From: Yamagishiella unicocca
Taxonomy: Eukaryota > Chlorophyta > Chlorophyceae > Chlamydomonadales > Volvocaceae
Length of the DNA: 64,000 nt
Assembly (NCBI GenBank): GCA_003116995.1
Contig: BDSL01000036.1
Location: 310,001 to 374,000, forward strand
Direction: 5' to 3'
Positions 1 to 15,000 of this stretch are shown here, in pieces (position 1 is the first letter of the stretch; every line of letters begins with the position of its first letter). A program made the translations under genes and the position numbers. A model generated the notes under the pieces. That model did no database searches, had not been told where the DNA came from, and saw nothing but the letters and a program-made list of their open reading frames with translations.

Positions 1-3000
1 CAGGGTGCAACCGTGCAGCGCCAGGGAGGCGTTGCCCTGCAGACCCACGGCACCACCCGACGCGGCGAGGTTCCTTTGCATCGTGGTATTGAGCGCGACC
101 ACCTGCATGGGGTGCCAGTTGGTTGCGTGGTTAGGAGCGTCCTGGGTGCCTAATTATTCGGAGAGCTTATCATCATGGCAATTACCGACCCCACGGCAGC
201 GGCAGTAGCGGTAGCGGCCGATCCCACGAACGCCGCAGTAGAATACTTGAAATAAAGGCACGCATATGAAAGTAGCATCAGCTACGTTCATGACCTCTTG
301 GCGGGTAATGGATCTGTACGGATTCCGTGCGCTTCACACCTGCGATTTCACCCTGTGCTATATTCCTCACTACCGTGTGTCCACATACGCACGATAACCA
401 CATACGCACGATAACCAACCTGAGCACGGCTGCCAGCAAACCACAGCGCCCCGCCTCGTCCTGCTGCCGTGTTGCCATATAGCAAGCTGGACGAGATGTA
501 TAATGTAGCGTCGTACGTCGCGGCATCTGACATTGCTAACGCGCCGCCATCGGTTTCAGCACCATTGCTGCTGGCGATTAGGCGATCCAGCAACAACGAC
601 CCATGCATCAACTCAAAGAGCAATGCCCCGCCCTGGCCTTCTAGGGCTCGGTTGCCCGTGGCGTTAATGTCCGTAGCGCGCATTATCAAAGGGCCAACCT
701 GCACTCATTGCAAGCAAGTGATGGACCGGCTGTGATTACGCACGGCATGGCTGATTCGGGTTTTGTTAAGTGCGGCAGCAACGGATTAGGGTGAGAAGAA
801 TTTGTTTTCGAGGGATTCCTGGGGTCCTCAAAGAAGCCGGCAGGGACCAAAGGCACAAATAAAGGATGCTTGAACTGACTTACTTGCTGCCCAGACATGC
901 ATCTATGCGAAGCCCTATCTAAGTACACCTCCTTGACACCCCGATTTGCGTAGGCTTGCAGTGACGACGGGAAACTGCGCTCAGTGTTCAGGACATAGGC
1001 ACATGCGTTCGTAAGTACCCCGGGCTTCACTGGTGGCACCCTCTTACCTGCCATTCCCCTACGAGCTGCTGCGGCTCGTCCAAAGGGCGGCTGAAGCACA
1101 CTTTTTCCGGATAGCCCGTGATAGCCGCCGAAAAACCGGTAAGGTGGTTGACATATGCCCCGCCGCCCCTGGCGGCGCTGTTGTCGGCCAACTGAAGTCC
1201 CTTCATGTCCGCGCACTTGGAATTGAGCAGCACCAGACCGCCCCCTGAGCTGACGGCAGTATTGTCAGCCACTGTTGCACCTTCGACCTGCAGGTGGGCA
1301 CGTGTATAGGAAAGGAAAAGCAAGGCCCCTGGTATCCCAATAAGGGGAAAACATATGCAGCACACAGCGAGCGGCGTACGTGGGAATAGCGCCAGCGGGC
1401 GGGTTGGAGGGATTTGTTTACGGCTAATTACATACAGTCAAGCGACGCTTCCTTCCTTTTTAAGTAAAAAGCCGGCAACGCATGCTATTCCCTGATTTGC
1501 CGGGCGATTGCCCTTGGACGTCTGGTATATGATGCCCTGCTGGCTAAATACCAGCACCCTACCTTGAACATGTCGCAGCTCTCTGCCCAGACCGCACCGC
1601 CAGACACGCCCGCGGTGTTGCCCTTAAGGCTGCTATTAAAAAGGAGGATCATCGGGGCGGCAATGCTGTACACGGCGCCGCCGGTCAGTTTGGCTTTGCT
1701 TCTGGTCAGGCGTGAGCCCCGTATCACCAATGGCACCAGGTTGGTATGGACAGACCCTCCACTCTCACAGACAGCGATGTTTCCAAACAGGTCGCAGTTG
1801 TTGATGTTGAGGATTGGCAGCAGGCCCTGCGAAGCGAGTAATGCGGAGGCGCACCAATGAATCCAATCCAAGCAAGTGAATGGATGTTTGTGGCATCCCT
1901 CTATCTAGCTGCCATAAAAACACGTACGTCTTTATCACCGATGTGCGCTGATGTTTGCCTTCGTAGGAAAAACACTCTGCTGCCTTATTTGGACGTCATA
2001 CGTAATTTAAGTGTTCCATCGGACAGCATCCTACATGCCGTGCCTAAGCGATGACGTTCACGTTTGTTTTCTTCCTGTACAACATGTCGTACCGTATAAT
2101 TGGCCGTCTTCCCAGAATCTGCTGGCTGGGCAAGGGTGTTGTTGGTTTTGTCGATGCCCGCCAGGATGCAGCCCCCCGACAGCTTGGCTGAGTTGCCGAC
2201 CAGCGACACCTCGTCCAGGTTGGCAGCACAGGACATCAGCGTCACGGCACCTCCCTGTCCGTCAGCCTGATTGCCTTTTAGCTCACTGCGGCTGAGCACC
2301 AACGGCGCTGTGCAGCGTGACGAGAAGATGGCGCCGCCGCTTGTAACCTTCTCTGCCTGTACTTGGTCAAAAAGACGATTAGGCAGCGCAGTCAGTCTCA
2401 CATCGTCACGTATTAGGAAGGAAACATCGCCGCGTATTATACGAAGGTACATGTACGAGGACGGAAAACGCCGCGTGTTCCAGGTAAATAAATGTCTTAG
2501 ATGTCTTAGAAAGGAAAACGTAAAAGGTACTATATCTCGATGACCTCAACCCGACATGTTTATGGAGTCCTTACGCCGCTCGCTCGTTGGTGATACGTAC
2601 GGCACTGCACCCGCCATCCACGCTTGACCGCACACCCACCACACACGCTCCGAAGTCGCTGACACTGAAGGCGCCGTTGCCCACAAGGTTATCGTGTAAA
2701 GTGCAATTAGTTATACGGACGGCAGATAGGCTGTTGTATAGAGCACCGCCGGAGTTGTAGGCGATGTTGAGTCGGAACTCGCATTTCTCAAACAACGCCT
2801 TGTGGACGGAGGGCGATCAGAAGCGAAATGGGATTGCATGTCAGGAAGGCAAATAATCAACCGCGACTTCCATCGGCAGTAAATGATTTTTACGTGTCGT
2901 CACATGGGCAGTTACACTTCTATCTCGCCTTTCCCAATCATTAAACAATCCTCACCAATTGTTTGTCCGTCTTGGCTTGAATGGTGCTATTGACGGGAGG

Positions 3001-6000
3001 CGGCTTTGGGGGAACCATCTGAATGCGTAAGAAAAGCCGTGGTAGGTGGGATCATGGGGTTGTAAACTGGAAGTTACGTCGGTACTTCCGGTCCGTCTCG
3101 TTAGGGCATCCACCACGCAGCCGTGCGTCGCAAATGTACGTATTGGACGTACATATTGAGAATTTGAACGCAGGCGTACGTGAACACGTCTCATAAAGTA
3201 ATAATGAGCGATTGAATACGCGCGCGTTGGTCAGTTGCAATAGAAGGGCTGGTGATGCGCGGCAAATTTGCACGCAAGCGCCCACGAGCCAAACCTATGG
3301 CTTGCAAGCCATAGGTGCACAATTGTGCCTAAATGGCCTTCAAACACACTTGTGACAGCAGGCAGTGGACGGATATGACATACGATATGACAAAATATGA
3401 CACACGACATAACACACGATATGACGTACGTACAATATATATGGCGTACGACTTACCTCAAGATACACGGCGCCTCCCTGGGTGGCAAGTAAGATGTGCA
3501 GCAAGACGGGGTGCGTAGGAATTTAGCGAGATATCTTTAGTAAATAGTACCGGCTTACGTAAATTCAGGTCTGAAAGAAAGCTGGATAGTGAGGAATGGA
3601 ACATCGGTGCGTGGTGAACGCAACCAGTTGCGACAGTGTTTGTCATGGCGGCATGGCACTCTTGTGCATTATTGCCCGATCAGGCGCTGAGGCAATGGCG
3701 CGCGAGCGCTTTGGATGGGCAATCTCAATGCGTTGTTGGCTGGCTACCCACAACCTCGATACGTGTCCGCAGCAGGCGCTGCCTGCACTTACGTCCGTCT
3801 TGGCGCTGTTGTTTCTGAAGTTCGTATGAGTGATTGTGACACCAGCCGCCCCATACACCTGAGGCAGCATAGCAGCATCGGGCGACTCGCCTGTTTTCAT
3901 ACACTGCACGCGGAATGTAACACGGCGCTAACATAATGACGGAGCATCATTTACGTTCAGTCCTCCAAGACGCGTAACGGATGCAATGCATAACCGGGCC
4001 CCATCAAAACGCCGAACTATGCATGGTGACCGCTGCGTGGTGACAATGTTCATCAACTACGCAGAAAGCTACGTCGTGCGCGTTCGGCCCACATATACTC
4101 GCCCCGTGCCTTTTCCCGTTTCGATACCCCTTCTCTTCTTTCTCTCCTGTTTCATACTCTACGCAAAGGCATTTATTAATCACCTCACCCTGATTGGTGT
4201 ATGGGCTGGGTCCGGCGCCGGATTCCGGTGACGAATCGTTTAGTATGTTATTTGGGTAGACATGCCTTTGCCTTTTTCGTTGCGTTTAACATACGCACTC
4301 TACAGCGCCAACTTAAACAAAGGTGGTGTGCCCTGGGGGACAGCAACATCGAAACACTCGAATTGGGTACGTGGGAGCGAGGCTGTGCAGCGCCCTCACC
4401 TTAATCGCGCCTCCCTGGCCGCCCTGGGCTGTGTTCGCCTCGAATATAGTCGCATTCACATCAAGCGAGTAAGGCCGATTGGATTTTGCGCCTTCCATGC
4501 CGCCCCATATAAGCACAGCGCCCTACGAGGGATCCGTGGGTACTACGTGTCGTACGTGTCGGACGTGTCAGCGTCCTGATCAGCGCCGGCAAAGCACATG
4601 CTCGTTACCGTCACGTGGTTGCGTGCTTATTAATTTTACTTTCGTTTGCGTAGTAGTGAGTGCTCGGACGGCACGAATAATGCAGGCGCGCATAGAGAGG
4701 ATACTTGCACACAGCTCATCAATGACGACATTGTCTCCAGCAAGGTGTCACGTAGGTAAGCGCGCTTAGCTAGGGCGCGACAGCTTTCCCGAGCTGGCCG
4801 CACCGCATCTCGTGTCGCAACGTTGCCCTGAAACGTCGAATTTTGTAATGAAACGTTACACAGGCTCGTGCCCATAGCGCCTCCTTGGTATGCCTTGTTT
4901 TCGGACCAAGTGACCTGCGGATGGTATGGACGCGACAGTAGCGACGAGAGGGAAGGCTGATCTAGCTTGCAAGCGTAGCAGCAAAACACACATTTGTTGC
5001 GACCGTGTCACGCAAGCCAGCATACAGGAGAAGCGCACCAGCAGCAACGAATGTAGCCATGTCCATTCGTTGCTGAATGTATCTCGAAACAGAGTGGGCT
5101 AATGAATTACAAACAAGGTGTGTAGTTTGCACCTACATGTATGCACGGTTCTCCTTTTCTAATACACGGTTTCGAAAACCCTATCTGAACTCTCCACCTG
5201 TACACCAAGCCAATGGTTATGCTTCATGTTATGCTTCGTTCATGGCTCACGACAATCCTCACCTTGCTCATTAACACCGTGCCCGTGCAATTAACCAGGA
5301 AGATTGCGCCGCCAGCAACGGAAGAGCCCTCCTCTCCCAGGATATTGACGCTGTTATTGACGAACCGAACATCATTCAGCTCGAAGTTCCACTCGACGAC
5401 CATCAGCGCACCACCGTGCGCCTGTCCGCTGTTGTTGTAGAAGCTCACGTTGTTTAATGTCCCCCTGCTCAGAGCTCCGTCGGCCGACGGCTAGCGGCCA
5501 CCAATAGCATCAGCGGCGGATGGCAGGGTCATGTGCAATAATAGCTAGCAAAGTGAGGGTCGGTGTATGCCTTGCTGGGATGGACAGCAGCGATGGACCT
5601 TTCTGGAAAGATAAGATGGTAGAGCTCCAAGCAAGTTCATTCAGTTCACACGACGAGGTCCAGTCCTCCTGAATCAATCGGTCTGCGATACATATCTACG
5701 GCACATATACTGCACGCAAACGTAATGCTACTGCGTGCCACTCAAGCACTCACGCGGGCGATGGTCTCGTTCTTAACTCTAACAATCACGGTACCAATAG
5801 GCAGAAGCCAACCGATACGATTCCATCCAGGCGCTATCTTACTAGCCACAGAGAAGCTTACCTCGAAAAACGCGGCCCCTCCCTGGCGACGTAGGTGCGT
5901 GGAGATGCGTATGTAAAGACAGCAACGGTGAGGGACGGTAGAGGAGTTGACGTATGAACAACCATGCATCCGCCGGGAAGTATGTAGCTAGATAGGTAGG

Positions 6001-9000
6001 CTGCAAATCTCCATGGCAAGTGAAATAAGTGCATCAGCGTTGCATTATATACATGAACACGTATGGGAATACGTATGTTTGCTTCATACACGAAAAAGGG
6101 CGTCCACGCATGAGCCTCCAAGTATACAACGACGGGCACTTCCATAACTACAGAGCAAACGGAGTAGCTAGGTAGTTAGGTGCATTGGTCGCTGACCTTT
6201 TCGGCGCCTCCATTCTTGATGAAGACCGTATCCGTGATCTCCGCATGGGAACAGGACATCTGCAGCAGGCGCAGTATCGACAGCCATGCACGAGCGACGG
6301 CACCTGAGCAGTGAGTGTATGCACTTGTTAGATTGGTAGGCGATTGACACACGAAAACTTCTTCTTAGGCTAGCTGCTGTAAGTGATTGCCCCGCCACTA
6401 CCAACCGGAACGTACGGCTCAGCCAGCAGGGTTTTTTGCGTTATCCCGTCTCGACCGAAATCGTTTCAGGGAATGCGCCCAAGTAAGTGTCGTATTTGGT
6501 TAGGCAAACTCTTTCGTCAACGCAAAATAAGTATCCCATGTGCGCATTAAAAACTTGCCGTACGTGCTCGATTACGATCATGCACAATAATCGAGCGTAA
6601 CGAATGAAGCGATGTTGGCCTCACCGATACACCCCCGCCAGACACATCGGCGGTATTCGACTCAAACCTCGAGTTGCGTATCTTCAGGTAGTAATCCCTG
6701 CATTGGGCTGATTTGCCTTCATCGGTGCGTCTGGTATAGCCGGCAACCAGCACCGCGCCCTGCAGGCAAGTATGTAAGAGGGGCGAGCGTGGGTCGAGCC
6801 ATCATAAGCGTACGTTACTCATGGCGGCGGGGCCTACGTACGTATTGCTGCTGATGATGAGAACAAACAATTAACACTGACAGCAGCTATTAGCAGGCTC
6901 TCCAAGTAAAATGCAAAACAGTAAAATGCAAAACGTTGACGACCGCATCGTCACACCATTCAGCTTGCGCGTGGTCGCATAATAGTGCCCTTCCACGACA
7001 CGGCCACAACTGTTATAGGCAGACAAGTCGAGGAACGCCAGCAGATCCGCATCAGTCCGCTTCCCTGGGATCCGAAAGGCCGCTATACCCTTGGCCCAGT
7101 CCATACCCCTTCATAGCCAGCCTTGTTGAAGCTAAAAGTCGCGTTATCGACAGAGACGTTGCACCAGTTTACGCCCAGAGCTCCCCCGTAGAATCCCTCG
7201 TTTGAGATGAAGTGGACCTGTGGGGTCGAGGCGGCGAGCGCGCGGGGAGGAATGAAGTAGCTGTGTGTACTGAGAAGGACAACGTGCCTGTGTGCGTGAT
7301 GGCAGATAGCGGACAGCTTGCTGAGGATAGTGACGCTGTGCGTGGTGCCTATTTACGTTTGCTGCTGTCGCAGCAGGCGGCAGGTAGCAACAGGATGTCC
7401 CGCTAGTCCAATTCCATTAGCATACCCAGCTGTTGCTTTTTGTTAAAACATCGCTTACGTGCCGTGCTCCAGCGGCCGTAAATACAGAAGCCAGCGATAC
7501 CACGTAGCGGCACCCCTAGCTAGCTGGTATCGAATCTTACGTTGCGAATGTCGACGGCGTTGGGGCCTTTGGGGCATTCAGATACCATAACTGCGCCGCC
7601 GAAGTTGGGCTCATTTCCGGGGAATATGTCCTTGGCGGTATTGTCTGTGAATCTAGCGTCTTCCAGCAGTAAGTGCCACCCAGACATCAGCAGCGCGCCG
7701 CCACCGGACGACGCTGTGTTGTCGCTGAAACGCGCATTGCGCAATGTCGCTCTGGCTACTCCGCTGGTCATGACATCAACAGGCTGCTGGCGGCGGTTCA
7801 CGGTAGGTAATAAAAAGGATGAAGGGCGAATATGTGTTAGGGCGGAAAGTGGATGGATGGATTGTTAACAATACTGCTGACCAGCGGATCGCTTCATAAA
7901 GATCTTGAAGCAAATGTGCATGTGCAAATGATGATGTACATGAAAGTAATGAAATAAGGCATCGCCTAGCCCTAACACGCCGAATGAAGCAAGTAATGGC
8001 AACTTTTATCAAACTCCCACCCATTATCCAGCGCCAGAAGTAGAAAGCGGTTGCGACATGCTATGTTGTTTCGAGCGTTTTGGGGATTTTACGGAGGCGT
8101 GGAGGAAAAAGGGGAGCACCACTACTACGAATGCGCCCAGACTTTGCCCGGCGTGCATCCATTCATTCGGGAGCATCCCCCCTTCCCAGAGTGCGGGGGA
8201 AGGTTATTAGGCCTAGCTAGGTGGCGTTTATCATGACAATATCCTGGGGCATACATGTGTAACGAACCGAGCAACGAAGCTTTGCTTGCTAGCATTATAA
8301 GAAGTTACAGATAGATGTGGCCACATGGGTTACCTTCAGTGCTGAAGCGAGCCTTACCTTCAGTGCTGAAGCGAGCCTTACTGTAGCCAAATACATGGCG
8401 CCGCCCTGAAAACGTAGCAGGAAGTGTGGAGCGAGGGAGGATATGCGGATGCATGGATCGATGGAGTCCGGGCAAGCAGACATGTTATCCAGAAAAGTAT
8501 GTAAGGCTGCAATGGCAGGGCGGGATATCAAAACGTGATGATGCACAATAAATTTACGGGAGGTATTGGCCAGGTTATTAGGTAGGCACGCACAACAGCG
8601 ACCAGATGGGGCAAGCACAATAGGGGACACGCTAGCTAGCTGTTGCTGCATGACAATTTATAATGTGTCATCACACGCGCGCGTCGGCTATACATAATCA
8701 CTGCTGCAGTGCAACTCGCGCGGACTCGCCACCTGCCACGCAGGTACGTAGGCATACATCTACTATCAGTGGTTACTGGTAGCCGTCGTCGCCGCGGGTG
8801 GTCAAAAATATTTCCCGGTCGATCCTCTCGTCACGACTACTTGCTTACGAACGCCCCGAAGGCTGTGTACGGGTGGGATCCGCGGCGTTACTTCGCCCCG
8901 AAAACTAGAAGACGGCCCGGCGCAATCCCAGTCAGGCAAGGGCAAGACGCAGGGACATCATTGATATATCGCTCACAGTGAAGTCAGCAGTATTGCTGGT

Positions 9001-12000
9001 GAAGTCGGCGTCCGTGACTTCTAGGTTGATGACGCCGTAGGCCTGCGCGCAGAGCACACACTGCAATTTCTCACTGAGTCCTGCTGAATATGTACGTATT
9101 TTTTGTTGTAACGGTTACAGTGGGTTCCAGACGTAATAATGTAAGCAGATAGAACCATAGTAATGCTGAGCATGTGTACCGGTAGTGATGATGATGAGCA
9201 ATGAACATGAATCTCGGGTAGGTAGCTAGGGTAGGCAACAGCTGGTGCGCGCACTGAAGACAAGACGTTAGTTGCGAGAAAGAGCGGATGCGAAACCTTC
9301 CGTGCAGGCCGCGGGGAAGGTTTTGCATCCGCCCTTTCTCGCTTTATTATGCAATATTACGCATAATAACGTTTGTCCTTCCTTGACTTTACATCGAGCA
9401 CGTGTTGTCTTTTTACTTGCTGTAAAATAAGGCGCGCCGTACCGTTAAGGCACCCCCATAGCCCTTCGACGCAGTGTTGGTGGTGAACTGCGCCTTCTGC
9501 ACCTCGAATACCACTGCGTTCCCAGGCGGGGAGCTATCGTAGTCGCGAACCACAAGTATTGCGCCCTGGGGACATGCGAACCGGCGAGCGAAGAGATTGC
9601 TTGAAGGCGGGGCGGGAATGATAGGTAGACATGTCGGCACGGTAGCCATCATACAAATGTAAATCCGCTGAGAAGTAAATCCGTTTGAGCATAAGCGGCG
9701 GCGTGTTTCTTTCTAATACACGGCTGTATACCAGACAGTCCTGTTATTTTTTTATGTACCTAACTTGCAAGGTTGATGATAAGGGCTGGCAATAGGGAGG
9801 ACGAACAAGTACATATGCGAGTTCGATCGGTGTATGTGATGACCTATCTATTAGCTATCTGGAGCAGGGCATGACGGAACACCGGATCGATCACGACGGA
9901 TGGATCGGAGTGCAGCAGTGCTTGGTAGATAGGTATCTATCTTGCCCCAGGCCATTCGCGAGGCCGTTAATGTTGTCATAGCTATCTCAATCAATGCGCA
10001 CCCCGGCCGTCTCTGCCACATTACTGTCGAAGGTCGCTCCCTGCACCGAGACATTGCATGCTACCGTGCCCAGAGCACCGCCATAAAGCGCCGAGTTGCC
10101 AGTGAAAGTTGCCTGCGGCGGCAAATAAGCAAGGCAGAATTGACGGACGGGCTTGGTTTGGCACGGCAGGGCTGGCATCAGGAAGGCGCCTACAACCGGC
10201 AAACAGCGATGGGGGGGGGAGGTAAGATGTAATCGATTGAAACAGAGACAAGTATCTAAACCCAAGCAGTCGTCATCCAGAGTCGTCACGCGCGCCGGTC
10301 CGCCCTTCCATACGTTGCGAATGTGGACGGTGCTGGAACATTTACTCAGAAACACTGCACCGCCGCTTGAGTCTTCATCCAAGGCGCCGCTGAGTACGTC
10401 GTAGTAGTCTTGATAATCACTGGACGGTTCAAGTCCACCGGTTACGGAATTACCAACGAAGTTGGCATCAGCCAGGTCCAAGTGCCACCCCGAAGCCGCC
10501 AGCGCACCGCCACTTCCAAGCGCGCGGTTGTTGATAAGCCTCACACCACGAAAATTTCCGTTGGCGACCTGAGGGTCCCCGAGCACCGGAACAAAACGGT
10601 CTGGAATAAAGGGTCTGACTTGATTGGCTATCCATTTGGCTGGCTTAATAATCGACAACAATCGATCTGTGGTTTCAGCGATGTTCTTTCCATGTCCTTT
10701 ATCAGTAATAAAGTTTGTAGCATTTGGGTGTGGTGTGGCAAAAAATCTACACAACAAGGAACAAATAAAGGCACCAAAAATAGGAACTAAAAGCAATACA
10801 TACATACACGAGCCAAAATACTATATAAAGAGATTTGAACGCAAGCGGCGTTTTCTTATGATATGATAACATACATTCTGCTGCAAGCTCCCCGCCGTAT
10901 CCATCTTCCACACGACTCCCCCATCCAACGAACCCCCCCCGCAAGGTCACCATCCACCTGCTATGCGAGGTCACCACCTGATATGATGTTGGTTGCCTGC
11001 ACTTACCATTGTTTTTGTCGCTGCTCCATCCCGTTGCATGCTCAAAGCACCACCTCCCTTGACAGTAGCGCTGTTATTACGGAACATTACGCCCTGCACA
11101 CATCAGCAGCAGCAGCCGGTTATCCCGATGATGTCAGCTCGTCGCTCAATTTGTTGGGCTAGCTAGTTTAAAACTGAGCTACATGCTTTCTACTCGAATG
11201 GAAGTAAGCAAGGTCGCTATCGGTAGAAAGGCATATATAAGCGAGCAGTGGAAATACCATTGGTTTTCAACTACCATTGCAGGGCAATAAGGATAAATTG
11301 CTGTATTTCAAGAGGAAAATAGGAACACGCACCTTCATATTTGTCTCGCACTGTGTGATGGTGCCGCTATCACCACGGGGGCCGTAGGGAGATTTTTTCT
11401 GCATTTGAACCACGAGCGAGGTAGGAAGGTGGCCACCACTATTGCATGCAATCGAACAGCAGCTAGCCTATATATTGCGGCTTGAAATACGAGCGTGTGT
11501 ATGTACAAGCAATGAGCGCCGGCGATCGATCGAGTTTACCTTTGATGACGTGCCATTGATGAAGACTGCGCCTCCTTCGCCGGAGATATTATCCTCGAAG
11601 CGGCAGTCGGCAAGAGATATCGCGCAAGATCCAGCAGGTGCTGAGCCGGTGCTGTTTACCGCCAGCTGTGGAGCGGGCAGGACGGACCGCGGATGGAACA
11701 GCAGCCATTATATATCGAGGGCGGTGGCCGAGAGGGGCCGAGCGATCAGGACGGAGCCGCAAAGTGGCCGGCAGGCAACAGCTGCTGTGGCTTTCAGTAG
11801 AAGATAGACCGACTAGGTGATGGTATGGGAGTTGCCACGGGTTGCAACAAAGTGGCTGTTGAAGTAAGTGGACCACTGCACGCAGGCAAGGGCAGGCACC
11901 TGTTGTTGAGCGAGAATTAACGCCGCCGCCATCGCTGAGATCAGCAGCTCGCTATATTATTTGCTTGGGTCACCTGTATGATGACCATTACCATCGATCC

Positions 12001-15000
12001 TTTCCTGATATCATGAAACGCATCACGCACTTCTTGATCACCCGTAAGAACATATGCGTATATAAATAAACGGCGGAAAGAAAAGCCCTCCAGCAGTATA
12101 TATATGTATGTAAAGCAGGTAGGTAGGGTTGATGATAGATGCACTCATTACGCAGTAGAGGCGAGGCAGGTATATTCCATCCAAACATTGTAATATATTC
12201 CATCCAAGCATTGCGAGGTAGATAGGCAGGTTAGCTACCGCCGTGCTGTTAACCCGCCCGCCGCTCGAGGCAGCGCGTTCGCTTCCACTCTCACCTCGAA
12301 GTACATCGCCCCGCCCCTGACAGCAGACGAGCACCCTATGAACCTAGAAGCCGTAACTGTGGCGTGAGACTTTAACGTGAATATGGAGCCGCCTCTGCCC
12401 TCGGTGCCGGAAATCTTTCCGCCAGTAAAATTAGACGAGGTGATGGAGAGGGTGCCACCGTGTGCTGTGATGTCACCACCTCCCAGCTTCGCAATATTAC
12501 CGCTGAAACGGCTGGTGTTCACCAGCAGCAGCGTTGTCGCAATATCTCCAGTCGAGTTTGTCAATGCAATGGCTGCGACGAGGTAATGATAAGGCAGATA
12601 GGTAAGTGCGTACTGGAGGCAGGGCAAATGGCAGGAGGAAGCAGCAGCAGCAGCAGCAGTTGGCGGCGGGTGACAGCCTCTAACCACGCAAGCCGGTAGA
12701 ACAATGGAGTACATACATTCGTTTGTGAAAACGACTGGTTCATACAACTAACATCGATGGTCTCGCTCATTGTTTTTATGTTTATTTGTTTGCAAAACGC
12801 TGACAGGACAGTGACAAAATAGTGAAGGAACAGATAGGGCAGAACAGTGACAGAACTGCGCGCTGTGCGCGCGCGCGGTAAAAAGTGACAAAGAAATATA
12901 ACAGTAGCCAGGCGCCGCTCCACGAGTGAACCGGGAGGAAGCGGCAGGTAAGACAATCGGTCAGCACTACTCAGGTTTTGCGTGCGGTGCGTGGACGGAG
13001 GTACGTAGGTAGGGGCGACAGTGAGATAGACAGTACGTACTGAAGGGTTCCATATCCAGTTTTAGCTTTCACATTTTGAACGTAAACGTGTTTCCTTTTT
13101 ACAAGCATATGAAGTACGCGGGCAAACGTAGCGATCAGTACAGGTAGGAACAGATAGGCAACAAACAAGCCTACCTACCGCCGCCGATATCAGCATTATT
13201 CCGGGCGAACACGCTGGTATGGACCCGCAGGCTACTGACGGTGGCCGATCCTCGCAGACAGATGGCGCCGCCTGCGCTGCCTTTGCCCGCTGCACTGTTG
13301 CTGGTGAACGTGCCGTTGCTAACCGTCACTGATGACCCAACGACAGTAAGGCACGGGCCAGCGCCGGTGTTGCACTTATTGCATGTCATTGCAATGACGG
13401 CCAGGTTGGTAGTATCCCGCACATGCAGGGCGGTTGCGTTGGTGATCGAGTCGGAAGTGAAATTCTGAATGATGATGTTGCTTGCAGTGAGGTTGCTGCT
13501 TTTGGTAACCAGGACGCCATGGAAGGGGCCATTCGACAAGAAATCTTCGAGCGTGATCCGTTCCAGGGTTGCGAACGACACGTTCACCAGACGTACGGCA
13601 GCGTTGGAAGACTGCACAGTGCGACTGCTGCTGCCGTGGATGCCGACGAGCCGTACATCAGAAATCTACGTACGCGAGGCATGCGTACAGCAGGCGACAG
13701 CAGCGTAAGTAATTATTGGCGAAACAGCGAAACAGCAGGCACAAGCGACTGAATTGGATGGAGGGCAGCGCGCTAAGGCTTGACCGGAATAAAACCGACA
13801 ATACTGCAAGTGACCCCAGCCAACATTGTTGCGGTGCACCCTCTTAGCCACACATTTGCTGGATTACAAGCACGAAGCCTAAAAACATAATTCACGCCAA
13901 TGCAATCCAAACAACCAACCAACTTCGTGAGACCCACCTGTACGCTGGTGCTGTGCATCACGGAGATGGCCGTTGAGCTGCCCTCCAATGACCTTCCCGA
14001 GCTGCCGTGATTGCGGACGTTCGCCACAGCCACCTGCGCGCAGCCCTGAATCGCAACCCACATCACTACCGGCCCCCGCCGTTGGGGCTTTCCGGGAGGC
14101 CACACGCCAATGCCGTCCAAGTCCACCGCCTGGCTCGCTGATACGCTAACCAGCGTCGCTACGCCGCTGGCTAATGATGGGGGAGGGCCCACGTTGCGGA
14201 AAACAATGTCCTACAGAGGAGAGGTGGCGAGACAGGACAGGTACTAGTCGAAATGGTATAGCATGCTTGGAAGTTTTTAAGGACAGGGGAAAACGTCTGG
14301 AATCAAGGCGCATGTGTATGATATGAACAGTGGGCGGATGGGTCCAGCCCAGGGTTCGATCAACCGGGTGGCAGCGCCGCGAAAAAGCAGGCGAGGTGTT
14401 GTGGACGCGGATAGCATAGAGCGTGTGGGAGGGGTGTCGCTCACCGGGCCCAGGGTACACACCTGCAAGCCTGCACCTTTGCTGCCTTCAACCAGCACCC
14501 CACTGCTCCCGCCTGATAAGGTCACGCTGCTGAGGGTGATGCCCCGCAGGGAGGCCCTGCGTGCACCCCTGTCACTGCGGAAGGCTAGCCGGGACAGCTG
14601 TACCGCCGCACCGCCACTCGACACCGAGGAGTCCTGCGGGAGGGCACGCAAGCAAATGACGAAGGGCCTTGGCTATCTGAGCGGCGGCGACAGTGCTACC
14701 AGGAAGGCGCTTCAGAGGATGTTCTAGAAAGGACAACGCCACACGATGTAGGCAGGGAGAGGTCAAACGGCTCCACAGTGCACTTTACGATGGTGCCATG
14801 TACGTCATCCACCAGGCGAACCGACAGACGAACCGACAGACGAACCGACACCGCATGGCAGATAGCTCCGGTCGTAATAGGGATCACAACAATTCGATTG
14901 CGAATGTGAACCATGACCACGATATCCTTTGCAATAACACTAGTTCGGGCAATAACCTGTCTCGCTGCTCTGCTCACCTTAACCGTGATGTTGGTGACCA

